Positions 48,454 to 59,462 of a DNA stretch of 64,000 nt are shown one piece after another. The DNA is from Sambucus nigra (lineage: Eukaryota; Streptophyta; Magnoliopsida; Dipsacales; Adoxaceae): the NCBI GenBank assembly GCA_949130495.1, contig OX422211.1:397479049-397543048 (forward strand), written 5' to 3'. The translations under genes were made by a program, and so were the position numbers. Position 1 is the stretch's first letter, and each line of letters opens with the position of its first letter. Below the pieces are notes generated by a model, which worked only from the letters and a program-made list of their open reading frames with translations, was not told the DNA's origin and made no database searches.

Positions 48454-49413
48454 TATATATATATATATACATTATCCTATTAGGTGATTTGTAAAGATTT
48501 ATGATATGTGATGTCATATACAATCAAATCATTAAAAGCAAAATCTAGTATCACATGGCTTTATTTGTCAGTGGTTGATAGAACGCAGAGAAACAGGAAA
48601 AAAAAAGGCGCAAGGTGTCTGGTTTGGGATTGCTCTGTTAAAAAACAAGGAGAAAATCATTCTCCTTTGCTTGATATGGAGATGACTTACCACAAATGAC
48701 ATGAAGTTGAAGCCACTGAGTCCGATTATTTATTGAACATGTTGATAATGTATTAAAGGGAAATAGGGCGGAGAGAAAATTTTAAACAGAGAAAGAGTTT
48801 CTCATTAATTAATATATTAATAATGAAGAGAGATAATTTTTATTTATAATACAAATTAATATAGTTTTAATAAGAGTGAACATTCATTTAAATAGGATAA
48901 ATACAAATATTTATAACATCTTATTATATATACTTATGTAGTTATTTTCGTCATTATTAGTAGTGGCAAAATGTGGTCCAAATAATAAAATAATCCATAT
49001 TAGCCCAAGCATCTAAATATGGAGCTCATATTTCAAAGCTATGAGTTAAATATGTGCTCATATTTCAAAGTTATGAGTTAAATATGGATCCATATTTGAA
49101 AGTAAGAAATTAAATATGGAGTCCAATTTTAAAAGATACAAATCAAATATAATACTCATTTTAAAAAGTTATGAGTAAAATATGAGTTTTTTTTATATAT
49201 ACCTTGAATTGTAATACTTAATTTAGTAGAAAAATAATGGGTTGCCCAATCCATTTTTGGTCCGCCCACATTTGCCCCTGCCCACATTTAACCCAATTCA
49301 TATTTGGCTCAATCCACATTTAACACAATCCATATTTGACTCGCTCAAATTAAATCCAACCCATAATTTTGCCAGCACTAGTCACTACCCTCCGTAACCC
49401 AAATTCTATTTCC
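48454..49413. other. No gene; AT-rich with degenerate tandem repeats
   Basis: At 49010-49190 about five units of roughly 32 bp repeat ('aaatatggagctcatatttc', then 'aaagttatgagtt'). At 49245-49365 'cccaatccatatttggctc' words repeat about every 22 bp. The 63-codon frame at 48508 is not recognisable. Confidence 0.6.
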
Positions 49414-49416
49414 TTA

Positions 49417-49867
49417 GGCCCAGTTTGGTTGCGCAAATTGTTTGATTGTGTAAATTAGTTCATTGTGAATTAGTGAATTATAAATGAGTGAATTTGAAAT
49501 GAGTTAAATTCAATTTTACACAATGTTTGGTAATTTGAAATTGATGTTAAGATTCTATGAAAAAAAGATAAAAACAAATTAAGAGAGAGAGGGGGGGGGG
49601 AGGGGGAGGGGGAGGGGGAGGGAAAGAGAGAGGGAGAAGGGGAGGGAAAGAGAGAGAGGGGACATGCACTTTGTGACTCCTATTTCAAATGGATTCATTT
49701 CACATTTTTTGTGAAATGATTCAATTTCAGATTTTGTACATGAGCTAAAATGGGTCAATTAATGAATCCTTTCATTAATGAAACCAAACACAATTAATGA
49801 GTCAATTTGTAAATGGATCAATTTATTAATGATCCAATTTATAATTTTGGGACAACCAAACGGGGCC
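49417..49867. mobile_element. Tourist-like MITE (PIF/Harbinger type)
   Basis: 451 bp with terminal inverted repeats GGCCCAGTTTGGTTG and CAACCAAACGGGGCC, flanked by TTA on both sides (49414-49416 and 49868-49870). The GGCCC.GTTTGG end and TTA duplication fit Tourist-type elements moved by PIF/Harbinger transposases. It carries no coding sequence. Confidence 0.85.
49578..49661 (+). repeat. Polypurine (G/A) tract inside the MITE
   Basis: 84 bases of only G and A with repeated GGGGGA and AGAGAG blocks. It has G-quadruplex or triplex potential. Confidence 0.9.
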
Positions 49868-49870
49868 TTA

Positions 49871-50935
49871 GAGTTTTGAATTTTTTTATATGAATATTTA
49901 GGTGTCCATCACATCACCCCCATACTAAAATAACTTCTCAAGTTACGGTCACCTCAAATCCCTCCCAACAAACACACATCTCTTTTAGATTTGATGAAAT
50001 CGCTATATCAAAACAACTAAACTCGTCTCATGTTTGTCCCTCTATCTCGCCTCTCCCCTTCTTTAACCGCCTATACCTATACCTCCATTCTTCTACTTAG
50101 AAAACTATATTTACCTATATATCGATCGTTTACCATATGTGGACCTAAGCACTATCGTGACTCTACTTTCCATCTTTGTTGGTATGATGTTTTATCTCTA
50201 TGTTTTGAAGATATAAATATTTGTGCTTTGTTATTGGTATGTTATTTTGATCTCAGGGTTTGATGGTATTCTGTTTTTTTGTCCATATAAAATAATTTTT
50301 CATGCCTTTTAATGGTTACAATAGATTTAAGCATTTTTCGTTTTTGTCTGCCTAATCTTCATACTCTTAGCATTAGTGTAAAGACACAATAGATACATAC
50401 ACTAAACATGCAACTCGAAAACCTACATATGAATTTGTTTCCCTTATTGCTTTATGTCCCAAGTTTGACAATTTTAAAGCACCCATATTAAATCTGTAGT
50501 TTCTCCATATTAATTTCCTTCACACAAGATGTATAGAGAAGAAGTATACATCCCAAAATTCTTTCATATCCAGTTTTAACAACCATGACCAAACGTTAAT
50601 AATAATTGGTTCATCCTAGAAGACCATTGCCAAAATTTTCCTTCCACGGGCATGATTTTGATGTTAAAAATGAGGATCACGTGCGTGTCGACATAAAGTG
50701 ATGAAGAAGTCACACAATACTAAGAAAGTGGGTATTGGTTAAGTTTAAGAATCTTGTGAATACTCGGTTCCATGGCTCTCAATAATTGTGACGGACCCTC
50801 TTCATAATTTTAACTAAACAGGTAAATAATTGGATAATATCATTAATGACTCTACGGATAACTCTTTCACAATATAATTCGCATAGAGGAACGCTACTAC
50901 AACCACCTATTGGTATAATTATTTATAGAGTATCA
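49871..50935. other. No gene recognised
   Basis: AT-rich unique-looking sequence. The 77-codon frame at 50030-50263 has no recognisable domain. No repeat or RNA signature was found. Confidence 0.5.
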
Positions 50936-51092
50936 CTACACTTACCCACTTTCCTATCCATTTTCATATCCGCCTAATAAGACAAGGTAGCAAAAATTGT
51001 ACATTTTGTCTTGGCGGGACCCACAACAACAAGGTACAATACTTTTATGCAGGCGGGTATCAGAAATGGGTAGGAAACTGGGTCTGCCTAGC
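50936..51092. mobile_element. Small MITE with about 40-bp imperfect inverted repeats
   Basis: 'acccactttcctatcca' with 'tatccgcct' on the left pairs with 'aggcgggtat' and 'tgggtaggaaactgggt' on the right. It is about 157 bp in total with no coding capacity. A target-site duplication was not identified. Confidence 0.65.
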
Positions 51093-51983
51093 TTTATCCT
51101 TATTTATATGTTGGTGGTGTTTGAATTCAAGTTTTTATTTTCATACACGCCCTCACAATTTTATCTCTCTTAAACTTCTTTCTTTTAAGGGGGTTTTGGA
51201 AAAAGGTCCTCATAGTATTCAAAGTGTATAAAAATAGGACACTTCATATAATTTTATAAATTTAGTCCCTGTACTAAAAATACAATGGAAAAAGGTGAAA
51301 AATAGTGCCGCTGGCGCGGACCAAAAAAATAAAGGTATTGTACCACAGAGACTAGATTTATAAATGCTATTGTATCACATGGACTAGATTTATAAACTTG
51401 AAAAGCATTGTCCTAAAAATCCAAATATAGGAAGGAACATGACCTTTACCTTAATTCTCTATTCTTTAAAATGTTATTATGTGAAACAGGGGACAATTGG
51501 CAAAACATCTTGACAAGACAAATCATTTCCATGACTTCCATGCAATTAGTAAGAATTTTAAAACTGTTATGTGTATACTATTTCATTTTACCAGCAATGT
51601 GAGAATATGTTAAGAAGAAGAAAAACATTATTATGTGTCTTTGTGCATTCTACAAAGTGTGAGTGTGAGTGTGTGTGAGGTTTGGCAGTGGGTGGATGTG
51701 TTTCCGTGTGTATGCTTACATAGTTGGGTGTGTTATGACGGTTTTCGGGAATACTTTGGTTAAATTCGAACTGTTGGGTTAGATATTTAGATTTTAATTG
51801 AATATATTAAAACACACGAGATTGAGCAACTGTTATACTCTATATTTACTCTGTCGCGGGTCTATGTAGATCGAAAAATCGAGTTCTAAACTCTTTGTAC
51901 GTTTATTGTGGGAAAATTTGTGGGTGTTTATGGGTATTTTTTATGTAACTATGTGGGTAAATCTTCCTTTATTTAATGGTTCT
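51093..51983. other. No gene; contains an 18-bp word shared with the 48-kb fold-back
   Basis: AT-rich spacer. At 51305-51322 it holds the exact complement of the 18-mer GGTCCGCGCCAGCGGCAC found at 48118-48135. The surrounding bases are not similar. Confidence 0.6.
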
Positions 51984-53451
51984 TGATAAGGCATAAATAT
52001 TTCTTATTTATCCCCTTAATTTAAGATCTTTTATGATCTCGTGCATTGTAAATAGACTGGATTTATCTCATATTTATGCTACTAAATCTCTTTGGCGAGT
52101 ATTTCGTATTTTTTGTATCTCTCAAGTGTTTTACAGGTATTTCATGTAAGTTAGTACAAGAGAGAAACCGAAACAGTGAAACAAACAAAGGAAAGGGAAG
52201 TTGAAGGGCATTTTCATAATTTTGCATACATAGTTCGGTGGCAGAGCCAACTATAAAGCTGAAGAATACGAAATTACAAGAACACTAAAAGAAATGACAT
52301 CCAATTCTGAGCTACGAAGAAAAAGTTATATTTCATCGATGTTGAGAACGAAATTCAGTGAAAGAATAGAAAATACAAGCTGAGGCGGCAAGTTCAGCCA
52401 AACTGCACCCCAAAACGGTTTGAAGGAAAACTGGTTCGCCTGAACATTCGAACCGATTAGGAGTAATTGACACGTAAATTTTCATTTAATTATGATTTTA
52501 TTTAGAAGTTGTGTTAAGTTTGGACTCTTGCAAAAACGACCTTAGGAACTTATAGAGTTTTTATCAGTTTTTACCCTAGCATTAGAGAGAAAAAGAGGCA
52601 AGAACCGTAGCTTTCAATTCGTGCATAAAGAATACATTTTTGTGGATTGGTTTTTAAGATTTAATAGTAAAAGTTTGTCTTCTCTACTTTATTCTTGAAT
52701 TCTCTTCCTCTTTGCATGTTTTGTTTATTCTCTGGGATTTTAAGAACCCCGTGAAAGTTTAGATGTAATTTCATCATGATTTTGACTACATGCAATGTTA
52801 GAATTTCTTTTATTTCCCACATCACCATATCCGTCTAAGCCATTCGAGCGTTGGGGTACATGAACCCAACCTAGGTGTTACAAATGGATGTAAAAGAGAA
52901 TAAAATTTAATTAACAATTCAAAGGCTGATTTCTTATCGAAATAAATATTGTAGGCATTTTAATTATGTTTAGGTAAGTAGAATGTTTAGTGATACATTA
53001 TGAGTTTCGATAATTTATCATTCCCGTTAAATACAATTTTTTATTTGATATTGTGACGAGTAAAATTCGAATATGTAAAATGATTTTAAAGTATTTGATA
53101 TTTGTTTGAATTGAGAATTAGATTTTTAAAGGTTTTATGTTCTACGTAATCACCGACGGTTTTGGGGGAGTATACTCCAAATCCATTTCCTCACATTGAT
53201 TTAAAATCACTTAGTTATTCTCGCATGCGTAATTAATTCTCTAGATAATTAATCTGCATTAGTTGATAGGAAAGTTTCAGAAACAAGCATCTTTCCTTTT
53301 CTTCCCCCGATTCAAAATGAAGGTTATTCGTCATTCCTATTCGTCATCACGAGCATTCATCCTAGTCCTTGAGTTCGATACCCAGTTTATCGGATTATTA
53401 CTTGAGCGACCGACTCACACTTGAGTTATATTTACACGCACTAGAGACACA
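51984..53451 (+). repeat. Athila 5' LTR
   Basis: About 1468 bp from TGATAAGGCATAAATATT to GAGACACA. Boundaries are placed by comparison with the minus-strand copy (3121-4569) and by the following 'gtcgcgccaagttt..ctgggatt'. That resembles a decayed GGCGCCGTTGCCGGGGA primer-site region of Athila elements. Confidence 0.7.
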
Positions 53452-53635
53452 TTTTGAGTCGCGCCAAGTTTTTACCGCTATTTTCTGGGATTAGGTAGAC
53501 ATATAGGTTAGGTCGAGTTAATCAAAATTTGACTCTAATTATTTAAAAGACAAAAAAATCATAAAATCATATTTTTTTTTAAAAATCCATAAAACTAAAT
53601 AGACAAAAAAAATATAGAATCTCTCAAATCCTTAC

Positions 53636-55060
53636 ATGAAAAATCCTCAACTAACTCCTCAATCCAGTCCTACTAGAATTCACGAAAATTCTATTGTAGA
53701 TTATAACCCCGAAAGCCCACACATTCCTCGCGTTCCATAGTTTTGGGTTCCACCTCCTACACCGCCCAACTCCATCATGAGTGACATTATGAGTCAAACT
53801 TCTAGGGCATAGAGTGAGGATACTAATTCACTAAGAGAGAGCGCGACGTCTGATAACACTAGTTATGGTGAGGGCGAGTTACCATACCTCCCTATAAGAG
53901 ACCTCTTTTATCCCGAGCGAACCGTCACTCCAGGATGCATTATATTACCGTATAATGTGGGCCAGTTTCATTTTCACAATGGGATAATTCAAATCCTCCT
54001 TACATTCCACCGTATGGAGTCGAAAAAATCCTACCTCCACATCTACGAGTTCGAAGAGGCACGCGAAACTTTTAGCGATCAAACGTGCACTCAAGACGTC
54101 ATTTTCCTTAAACTGTTTCCCTTTTCTTTGAAGGATAAGGCCAAGACTTGGCTATAGTCTTTGTCACCGCACTCGATTGGAACGTGGCGAGATATGCAAG
54201 CTAAGTTTCTCTAAAAATTCTTTCTCCAACATCGAACCAGTTCTATAAAAGCTCAAAGTCAAACATTTAAACAACAAGAGAATGAGCCCTTCGATAAATG
54301 TTGTGAGATTTTTTACAAGTCACTTAATATATGCCCACACCACAGTTTCGATAAATGGATACTCATCTCCTTTTTCCATCACGGGTTAATTTTAAGCTCC
54401 AAACAACTCGTTAAAACCATGTGCTCCGAGGAATTTCTAGGCTTAGATGGCAACGAAGCTGAGGCTCACCTTAAATACGTTGTCGAGACTAGTAAAGCGT
54501 GAGACACATCCGATCCAAACACCCAAACTCAGGCTCGACATATGTGCACAACTCCTTATGTGTTCGCACTCTACCATTTGGATAAAGAAGAGGAGTTGAA
54601 TCTTCAAAGAAACCCACTTTCCAAGAGGTTGGAAGACATAGTCGAAAAGAGAGGAAAATAAACATTTGTCTACACTCGATAAGTTATAGAGGAGGTGTGT
54701 GCGATTTGTGAGGTGGGACATCCAAGAAAGGAATGATTGATAATACCCGCCTACAAAGTGATGCTTCAAGAGAAAGTGGAAGCGGTAGGAGCTTTTAAGG
54801 GTAGTTTTAATGCCCCTCATGCGAATTCTTATAACCCTTCATGGCGAAACCATCCCGATTTCAATTATGGGCAACCACATGCACCGACGAATCCTATTTC
54901 CCATGTTCCCCACCTCTGCCACTGCTCCCACATTTCCAACAAGCTCCACCTATGCAAGCACCACCTCGTGTGCCTTATATCACCTCATTGCGTAGAAACC
55001 TCGAGGACACTTTGAACCAATTTATGCAAACTTAGTCAGAGATCAACGCTCAAAATTCCT
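53636..55060 (+). pseudogene. Athila gag remnant (retrotransposon gag domain)
   Basis: From ATG 53636 a broken frame shows the gag core 'FLKLFPFSLKDKAKTWL' at 54100-54157, then a stop. Next are 'SLSPHSIGTWRDMQAKFL', 'KFFLQHRTSS', 'CPHHSFDKWILISFFHHGL' and 'EEFLGLDGNEAEAHL' up to about 54480. A weak knuckle 'CAICEVGHPRKE' lies near 54698. These are standard gypsy gag (retrotrans_gag) landmarks in Athila order. At least three in-frame stops and one shift make it non-functional. Confidence 0.88.
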
Positions 55061-56060
55061 AACATTTTGCCAAATTAAGAGCGTTGTTGTCTAAGTTGCA
55101 ATCATCTTTAAGTGTCCAAGAGAAGGGAAAGTTTCCAGCCCAAGGCCAAAGACCTCCCCAAGGTCAAACTAGTGTTAACGCTACTTCTGATAATACAAAA
55201 GAGCAATGTCAAGCCATTACCACTCTACCTAGAGGGACAGTAGTTGATTTATCACCTCCCTCACATGACGAGCTTAAAGACAAGGAGATTTCTTCCAGCA
55301 CGAAAAAGGCCGAAGATGCCCCTCGAATGAGAGTGACAACAATGACACTATTACGCTCGAGGTTGTAGTGAAACCACGCACTTTTGCGCCTGTCCCTCAA
55401 TGGTTTGTTCCTCCTCCTCAAGGAGCCTCCTGTGAAGATGTGCTAAATGTGCTAAATCAAGTTGAGCTTAATTTTCCTTTTCTCAAGAAAATTACTGCCT
55501 ATACAAAGTTCCTTAAAGACTTATTGATGGTGAAACATAGATTAAAGGTGAAAAATAATGTTTTCCTAGAACAAAATGTAATCTCCATTCTTTTAAGTGA
55601 CCTCCCACCGAAGTTTAAATATCCGGGTGCACCAATCATTTCGTGCATCATTGGAGAGAAGGGCATCAAGAGAGCCTTATTATATTTAGGGGCGAGTGTT
55701 AGCATTTTCCCTTACTCCATCACAGACAATTATATTTTGGGGACCTCAATCCCACTAAGATCACTCTCCAACTCGAGAAATGTACCGTTAAGATACCCCA
55801 AGGGATTGTTGAGGATGTGATAGTCCAAGTAGACTTTCTACTTCCTAGTAGATTTTATCATTTAGGACACGGAGCCCTCCATTCCCTCGAGTAATGATGT
55901 TCCCGTAATCCTTAGCCGCCCATTCTTAGTTATGGCTAATGCACTAATTAATACTTGAAATGGGAAAATGAAACTCACATTCGGAAATATGACTCTTGAG
56001 GCAAATATCTTCAACATCACTAAGCAAGTGGTGATGATGACAAGTTTCACATAGTGGATC
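55061..56060 (+). pseudogene. Athila protease-region remnant
   Basis: It shows 'ILLSDLPPKFKYPGAPIISC' and 'KRALLYLGASVSIFPYSI' near 55590-55720. The aspartic protease signature DLGAS has lost its catalytic aspartate (Y). Later frames give 'GIVEDVIVQVDF', 'VPVILSRPFLVMANALI' and 'KMKLTFGNMTLEANIFNI' up to about 56020. Stops and shifts separate the blocks. Confidence 0.85.
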
Positions 56061-56108
56061 TTATAGAGGAGGTAGTTGATGATAATATAGAGGGAAGTTT
56101 TAGTGGGG

Positions 56109-56480
56109 CACTACACCAAAATTCGCCATTAGTAACACAATTTTACCGTTACTAAAAATATTACTAACTGAATTTTTCCATTAGAAAAAAGGCGTGGGTG
56201 AGGCACGACATTAGTAATGGAATTTTATAATACTAGTAGTAACGGTGAAATTCTATTACTAATACTAACAGTAAAATTTAGAATTAGTAACGCTAAAATT
56301 TTGTTACTAATAGTAACGAAAAATTCAGAATTAGTAACGAATTTTTTTTGTTACTATTAGTAATGGTATATTCAAAATTAGCAACGGTAATCTTTTACTA
56401 ATAATATCGGTAAAATTCTATTAGTAATAGCAACGGTAAAATTCAGAATTAGTAGCGATAAAATTATGTTACTAATCTTA
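56109..56480. repeat. CACTA-2 terminus and subterminal repeats
   Basis: The terminal CACTACACCAAAA is followed by about ten direct and inverted copies of 'TAGTAACGGTAAAATT'-type words. These are candidate binding sites for the element's TNPA-like protein. Confidence 0.85.
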
Positions 56481-57450
56481 ATACATATTTAAAAAAATAT
56501 ATTTTTCAAGATCCAATATCCTGAATTTAAAATCAGGAACACTATTTAAATCCTAAGAACATATACAAAAATAGTGGCCTAATCATATTTTAAACTAATC
56601 AATTGGAAAATAAACACAGACCACCTAATCATATTTCAAACTAAAAAGGGAAATGAAAATCTTCCAACTTCAACACAATCTCATAGAAAGTCACCAAGGT
56701 AAGTAAACCAATCAAGCAAACAAAGTGTTACAACATAATTGCAAATTAAATGTACAATAGTTTCAATGTGTAACTAAAGTAACCCAAAAACCAGCAACAC
56801 CCTTTCTCTCCTCCCTATATAACATTGTTGTTAACATAAATATATAACACTCCATGGAAATAAATAAAACAAACTTCACTAACAAAGGATTAGTGATTTA
56901 CCAGTCGAAAACCTTCTCTTTAGTCTTATTATTGTATAGTGTAGCCAAATGATGCCAATAAGATATAGCCAAATTATGCTAAGACTCCACAATCGAAAGT
57001 AGATTGGAGAAAATCTTCAACTTAGCAAGCTCTCATAATTTTTCTCTCTTCCTTAACTCGTCGTCTTGTATGTAAGCAAGATACATTGGTGATATTTTGT
57101 ATTTATAACACTTTTGGGTGACAAACCTATATAACATGCAAATTTTGGTGTTAAAGGCATTAGATAATCAAGAACATCTTCTACCAAACAAATAATCCAT
57201 CGGATACTACTTGTTGGGGATTGGCAAAATAATTTTTAGGATTTTGTAAAATGAACATAAAGAAAATTATATGATATAATGCAAATAAAGAAAGAAAAAC
57301 TTCAGGAATTACACATATAGCATATTGATAGCCGCACAATTTTATACTGGATTCAGATTGGGAGGAAAAAATGACTATACAGTTCAGAAATGAAATTGGG
57401 AGGAAAAAAATGAAGGCGGAGAAATGAAAGCTAAGTCATTTCTCAAGTCT
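56481..57450. other. CACTA-2 interior, no gene recognised
   Basis: AT-rich sequence with no coding motif or RNA signature that I can support. Confidence 0.5.
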
Positions 57451-57479
57451 TTACACTACACCAAAATGGGCAAATTGTC

Positions 57480-57650
57480 ACCTTTCAGCCGGCCAGCCTT
57501 GTCAAGGTCATTGACCGTGACAAAAAAACACGCGTTTTATGTCACGGTCATTGACCTTGACACGACCGTGACAACGAATTGTCACGGTCATTGACCGTGA
57601 CAATTCGTGTCACGGTCAAAGACCTTGACACGACCGTGACAACTTTTCCA
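57480..57650. repeat. CACTA-3 left subterminal palindromes
   Basis: TGTCACGGTCA or TGTCAAGGTCA half-sites alternate with their inverses TTGACCGTGACA or TTGACCTTGACA, forming near-perfect 23-bp palindromes. About four full palindromes plus single half-sites 'cgaccgtgaca'. Confidence 0.93.
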
Positions 57651-57659
57651 GCAAAAACC

Positions 57660-57845
57660 CTACCCCCCTTCTTTTTTCCCTCCCGCGCCCTTCCCTCCCT
57701 CTCTCTCTCTCTCTCGACGCTGCTCTCTCTCTTTCTCTCTCAGGTCCATTTCTCTCTCTCTCTCTCTTCCATTTATATATATATATTTGTCTGTATATTT
57801 ATGTGTGTATGTGTATATATATATGTGTGTATGTGTGTGCGTGTG
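57660..57845. repeat. Chain of CT, TA and TG simple repeats
   Basis: Polypyrimidine (CT)n blocks at 57695-57770 are followed by (TA)n, then TG-rich 'tgtgtatgtgtgtgcgtgtg', leading directly into the G-rich block. Confidence 0.9.
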
Positions 57846-58215
57846 TGGGGGGTGGGGCGGGATGGGGGTAGGGGGTGGTGGAGGGGGGCAGGGGGTGGGG
57901 CGGGGTGGGGCAGGGTGGGGGAGGGGGTGGGGGGTATGTGTATATATATATGTGTGTATGTGTGTGCGTGTGTGGGGGGTGGGGCAGGGGTGGGGGCAGG
58001 GGGTGGGGGGGCGGGGTGGGGCAGGGGGTGGGGCAGGGTGGGGGTGGAGGAGGGGGTGGGGCACGGGGTGGGGGATGGGGCAGGGTGGGGGTGGGGGTGG
58101 GGCGGGGTGGGGCAGGGTGGGGGTGGGGGTGGGGGTGGGGCGGGGTGGGGCAGGGTGGGGGAGGGGGGCAGGGGGTGGGGCAGGGTGTGGTGGAGGGGGG
58201 CAGGGTGGAGTGGAA
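57846..58215 (+). repeat. 370-bp G-run block (GGGGTGGGG / GGGGCAGGG)
   Basis: Plus-strand G-runs of three to six bases are separated by T, C, A or CA almost without a break. There is one internal repeat of the (TG)n-to-G transition near 57930-57985. The overlapping long open frames (116-227 codons of G, W, R and V) on both strands are artefacts of this composition. A smaller similar block is at 58463-58497. Confidence 0.95.
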
Positions 58216-59180
58216 ATTTGGCTAATACACGAGAAATTGATAATCGTAAATATTATGAATAAAAATGGTACTTTCTTGGAGACTATAAATTATTATGTAC
58301 AAACTTTGGTTCTAGACCTATGTTGTTGGATTTGGATGTTGGGTGTTGATTAGTTGGTATTATTGGGAAGATTGGGTTAAGTTGAAGCATATGTTGTTGG
58401 AGTTGAAAATTATATGTTAATTCATTATTACTATTGGGGGATACAGTGTTGAAAAATATTGGGGTGGGGCGGGGTGGGGCAGGGTGGGGGAGGGGGTTTA
58501 TTATCGATGGGACTTAATTTGTTGAATGATAATATTTGTATTAGATACTTGCGTGGTTTTACCTAACTTGAATGAATTAATAAATGTTTCAGTAAAGGTT
58601 GAAGTGGACAAAAAACGTGTGAATTGATTAATATCCATAATGTAAATAAAAGGTAAAGTAAGTGTGTAAATGGGTGGTTGAGCAAGCTAAGAGGTCTAAC
58701 CCATATTTAATACATTGGTGTGTTATGAAAGGTTTTCAAAGGGTAATTAAGTATTTTCAAATAATGACCCCGAAACATAGAAATTCAATCTCAAGCAATT
58801 TAATTTCAATCTCTACAAATTTATGCATGTATTCAAGGGATTTATGAAGGGTTAATATTAAAATTCAATTCCTATACATAATCTAAAAATTATAACTCAG
58901 ATTCAACTAGAAATAAACCACACCAAAGTTAGTTAAATAAACCAAAGGATTAATATTAAAATTCAACTCTATTAGTTAAATTATAAATGTAATAGAATTA
59001 ATCCATATAAATCACATAGGCTCGATACAAATATTCTAATTAACTTGCCTCAAATTTGATGAATAACAAGGGCTAAAAGTATTGTTCATTTAATTCAATT
59101 AGGTAAAACCCATGATAATGAAATTTATGCTACAATTATAATTATCTCATGTCATAATTTTATTGATAAACAATATATGT
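58216..59180. other. CACTA-3 interior between G-blocks, no gene
   Basis: AT-rich, with a short G-block at 58463-58497. No coding motif. It may be an intron or the promoter region of the downstream transposase-like gene. Confidence 0.5.
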
Positions 59181-59182
59181 AG

Positions 59183-59297
59183 TTGTCACGGTCGTGGTGG
59201 GGGGAGGGGGTGGGGGTGGGGTGGGTAGGGGTGGGGTGTGTGTGTGTGTGTGTTCGTGTGTGTGTGGCGGGGGGAGGGGGCAGGGGTGGGGCACCCA
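59183..59297 (+). repeat. Third G-rich block with (GT)n, beside a lone TGTCACGG site
   Basis: It starts with 'ttgtcacggtcgtgg', half of the subterminal word, and continues as GGGG(T/A) runs, about eleven GT units and further G-runs. Confidence 0.9.
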
Positions 59298-59462
59298 TTT
59301 AATAACTCTTTAAATATTTGGAAAAAACATAATATTACAAAATTGAAACGAAATGGTATTGACGGAACTTACACATACGTTATAATATAGACGGAACATT
59401 TTTTTATCTGTACTAATAACATTTTTTTTATCTGTACTAATAACATTTTTTTTACAGCAAAA

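Larger units (their letters stand above)
51984..56108 (+). mobile_element. Athila-type Ty3/gypsy element, 5' half
   Basis: The 5' LTR (51984-53451) is followed by a degenerate primer site, then gag and protease relics in plus orientation. The element is cut at 56109 by the left end of CACTA-2. Reverse transcriptase, integrase and the 3' LTR, if they survive, lie beyond the window. The LTR pairs with the solo or truncated copy at 3121-4569. Confidence 0.82.

Noticed and set aside
57579..58353. Long overlapping open frames (116-227 codons) on both strands
   Set aside because: They are translations of G-runs and simple repeats in every frame, with no domain and no plausible protein composition.
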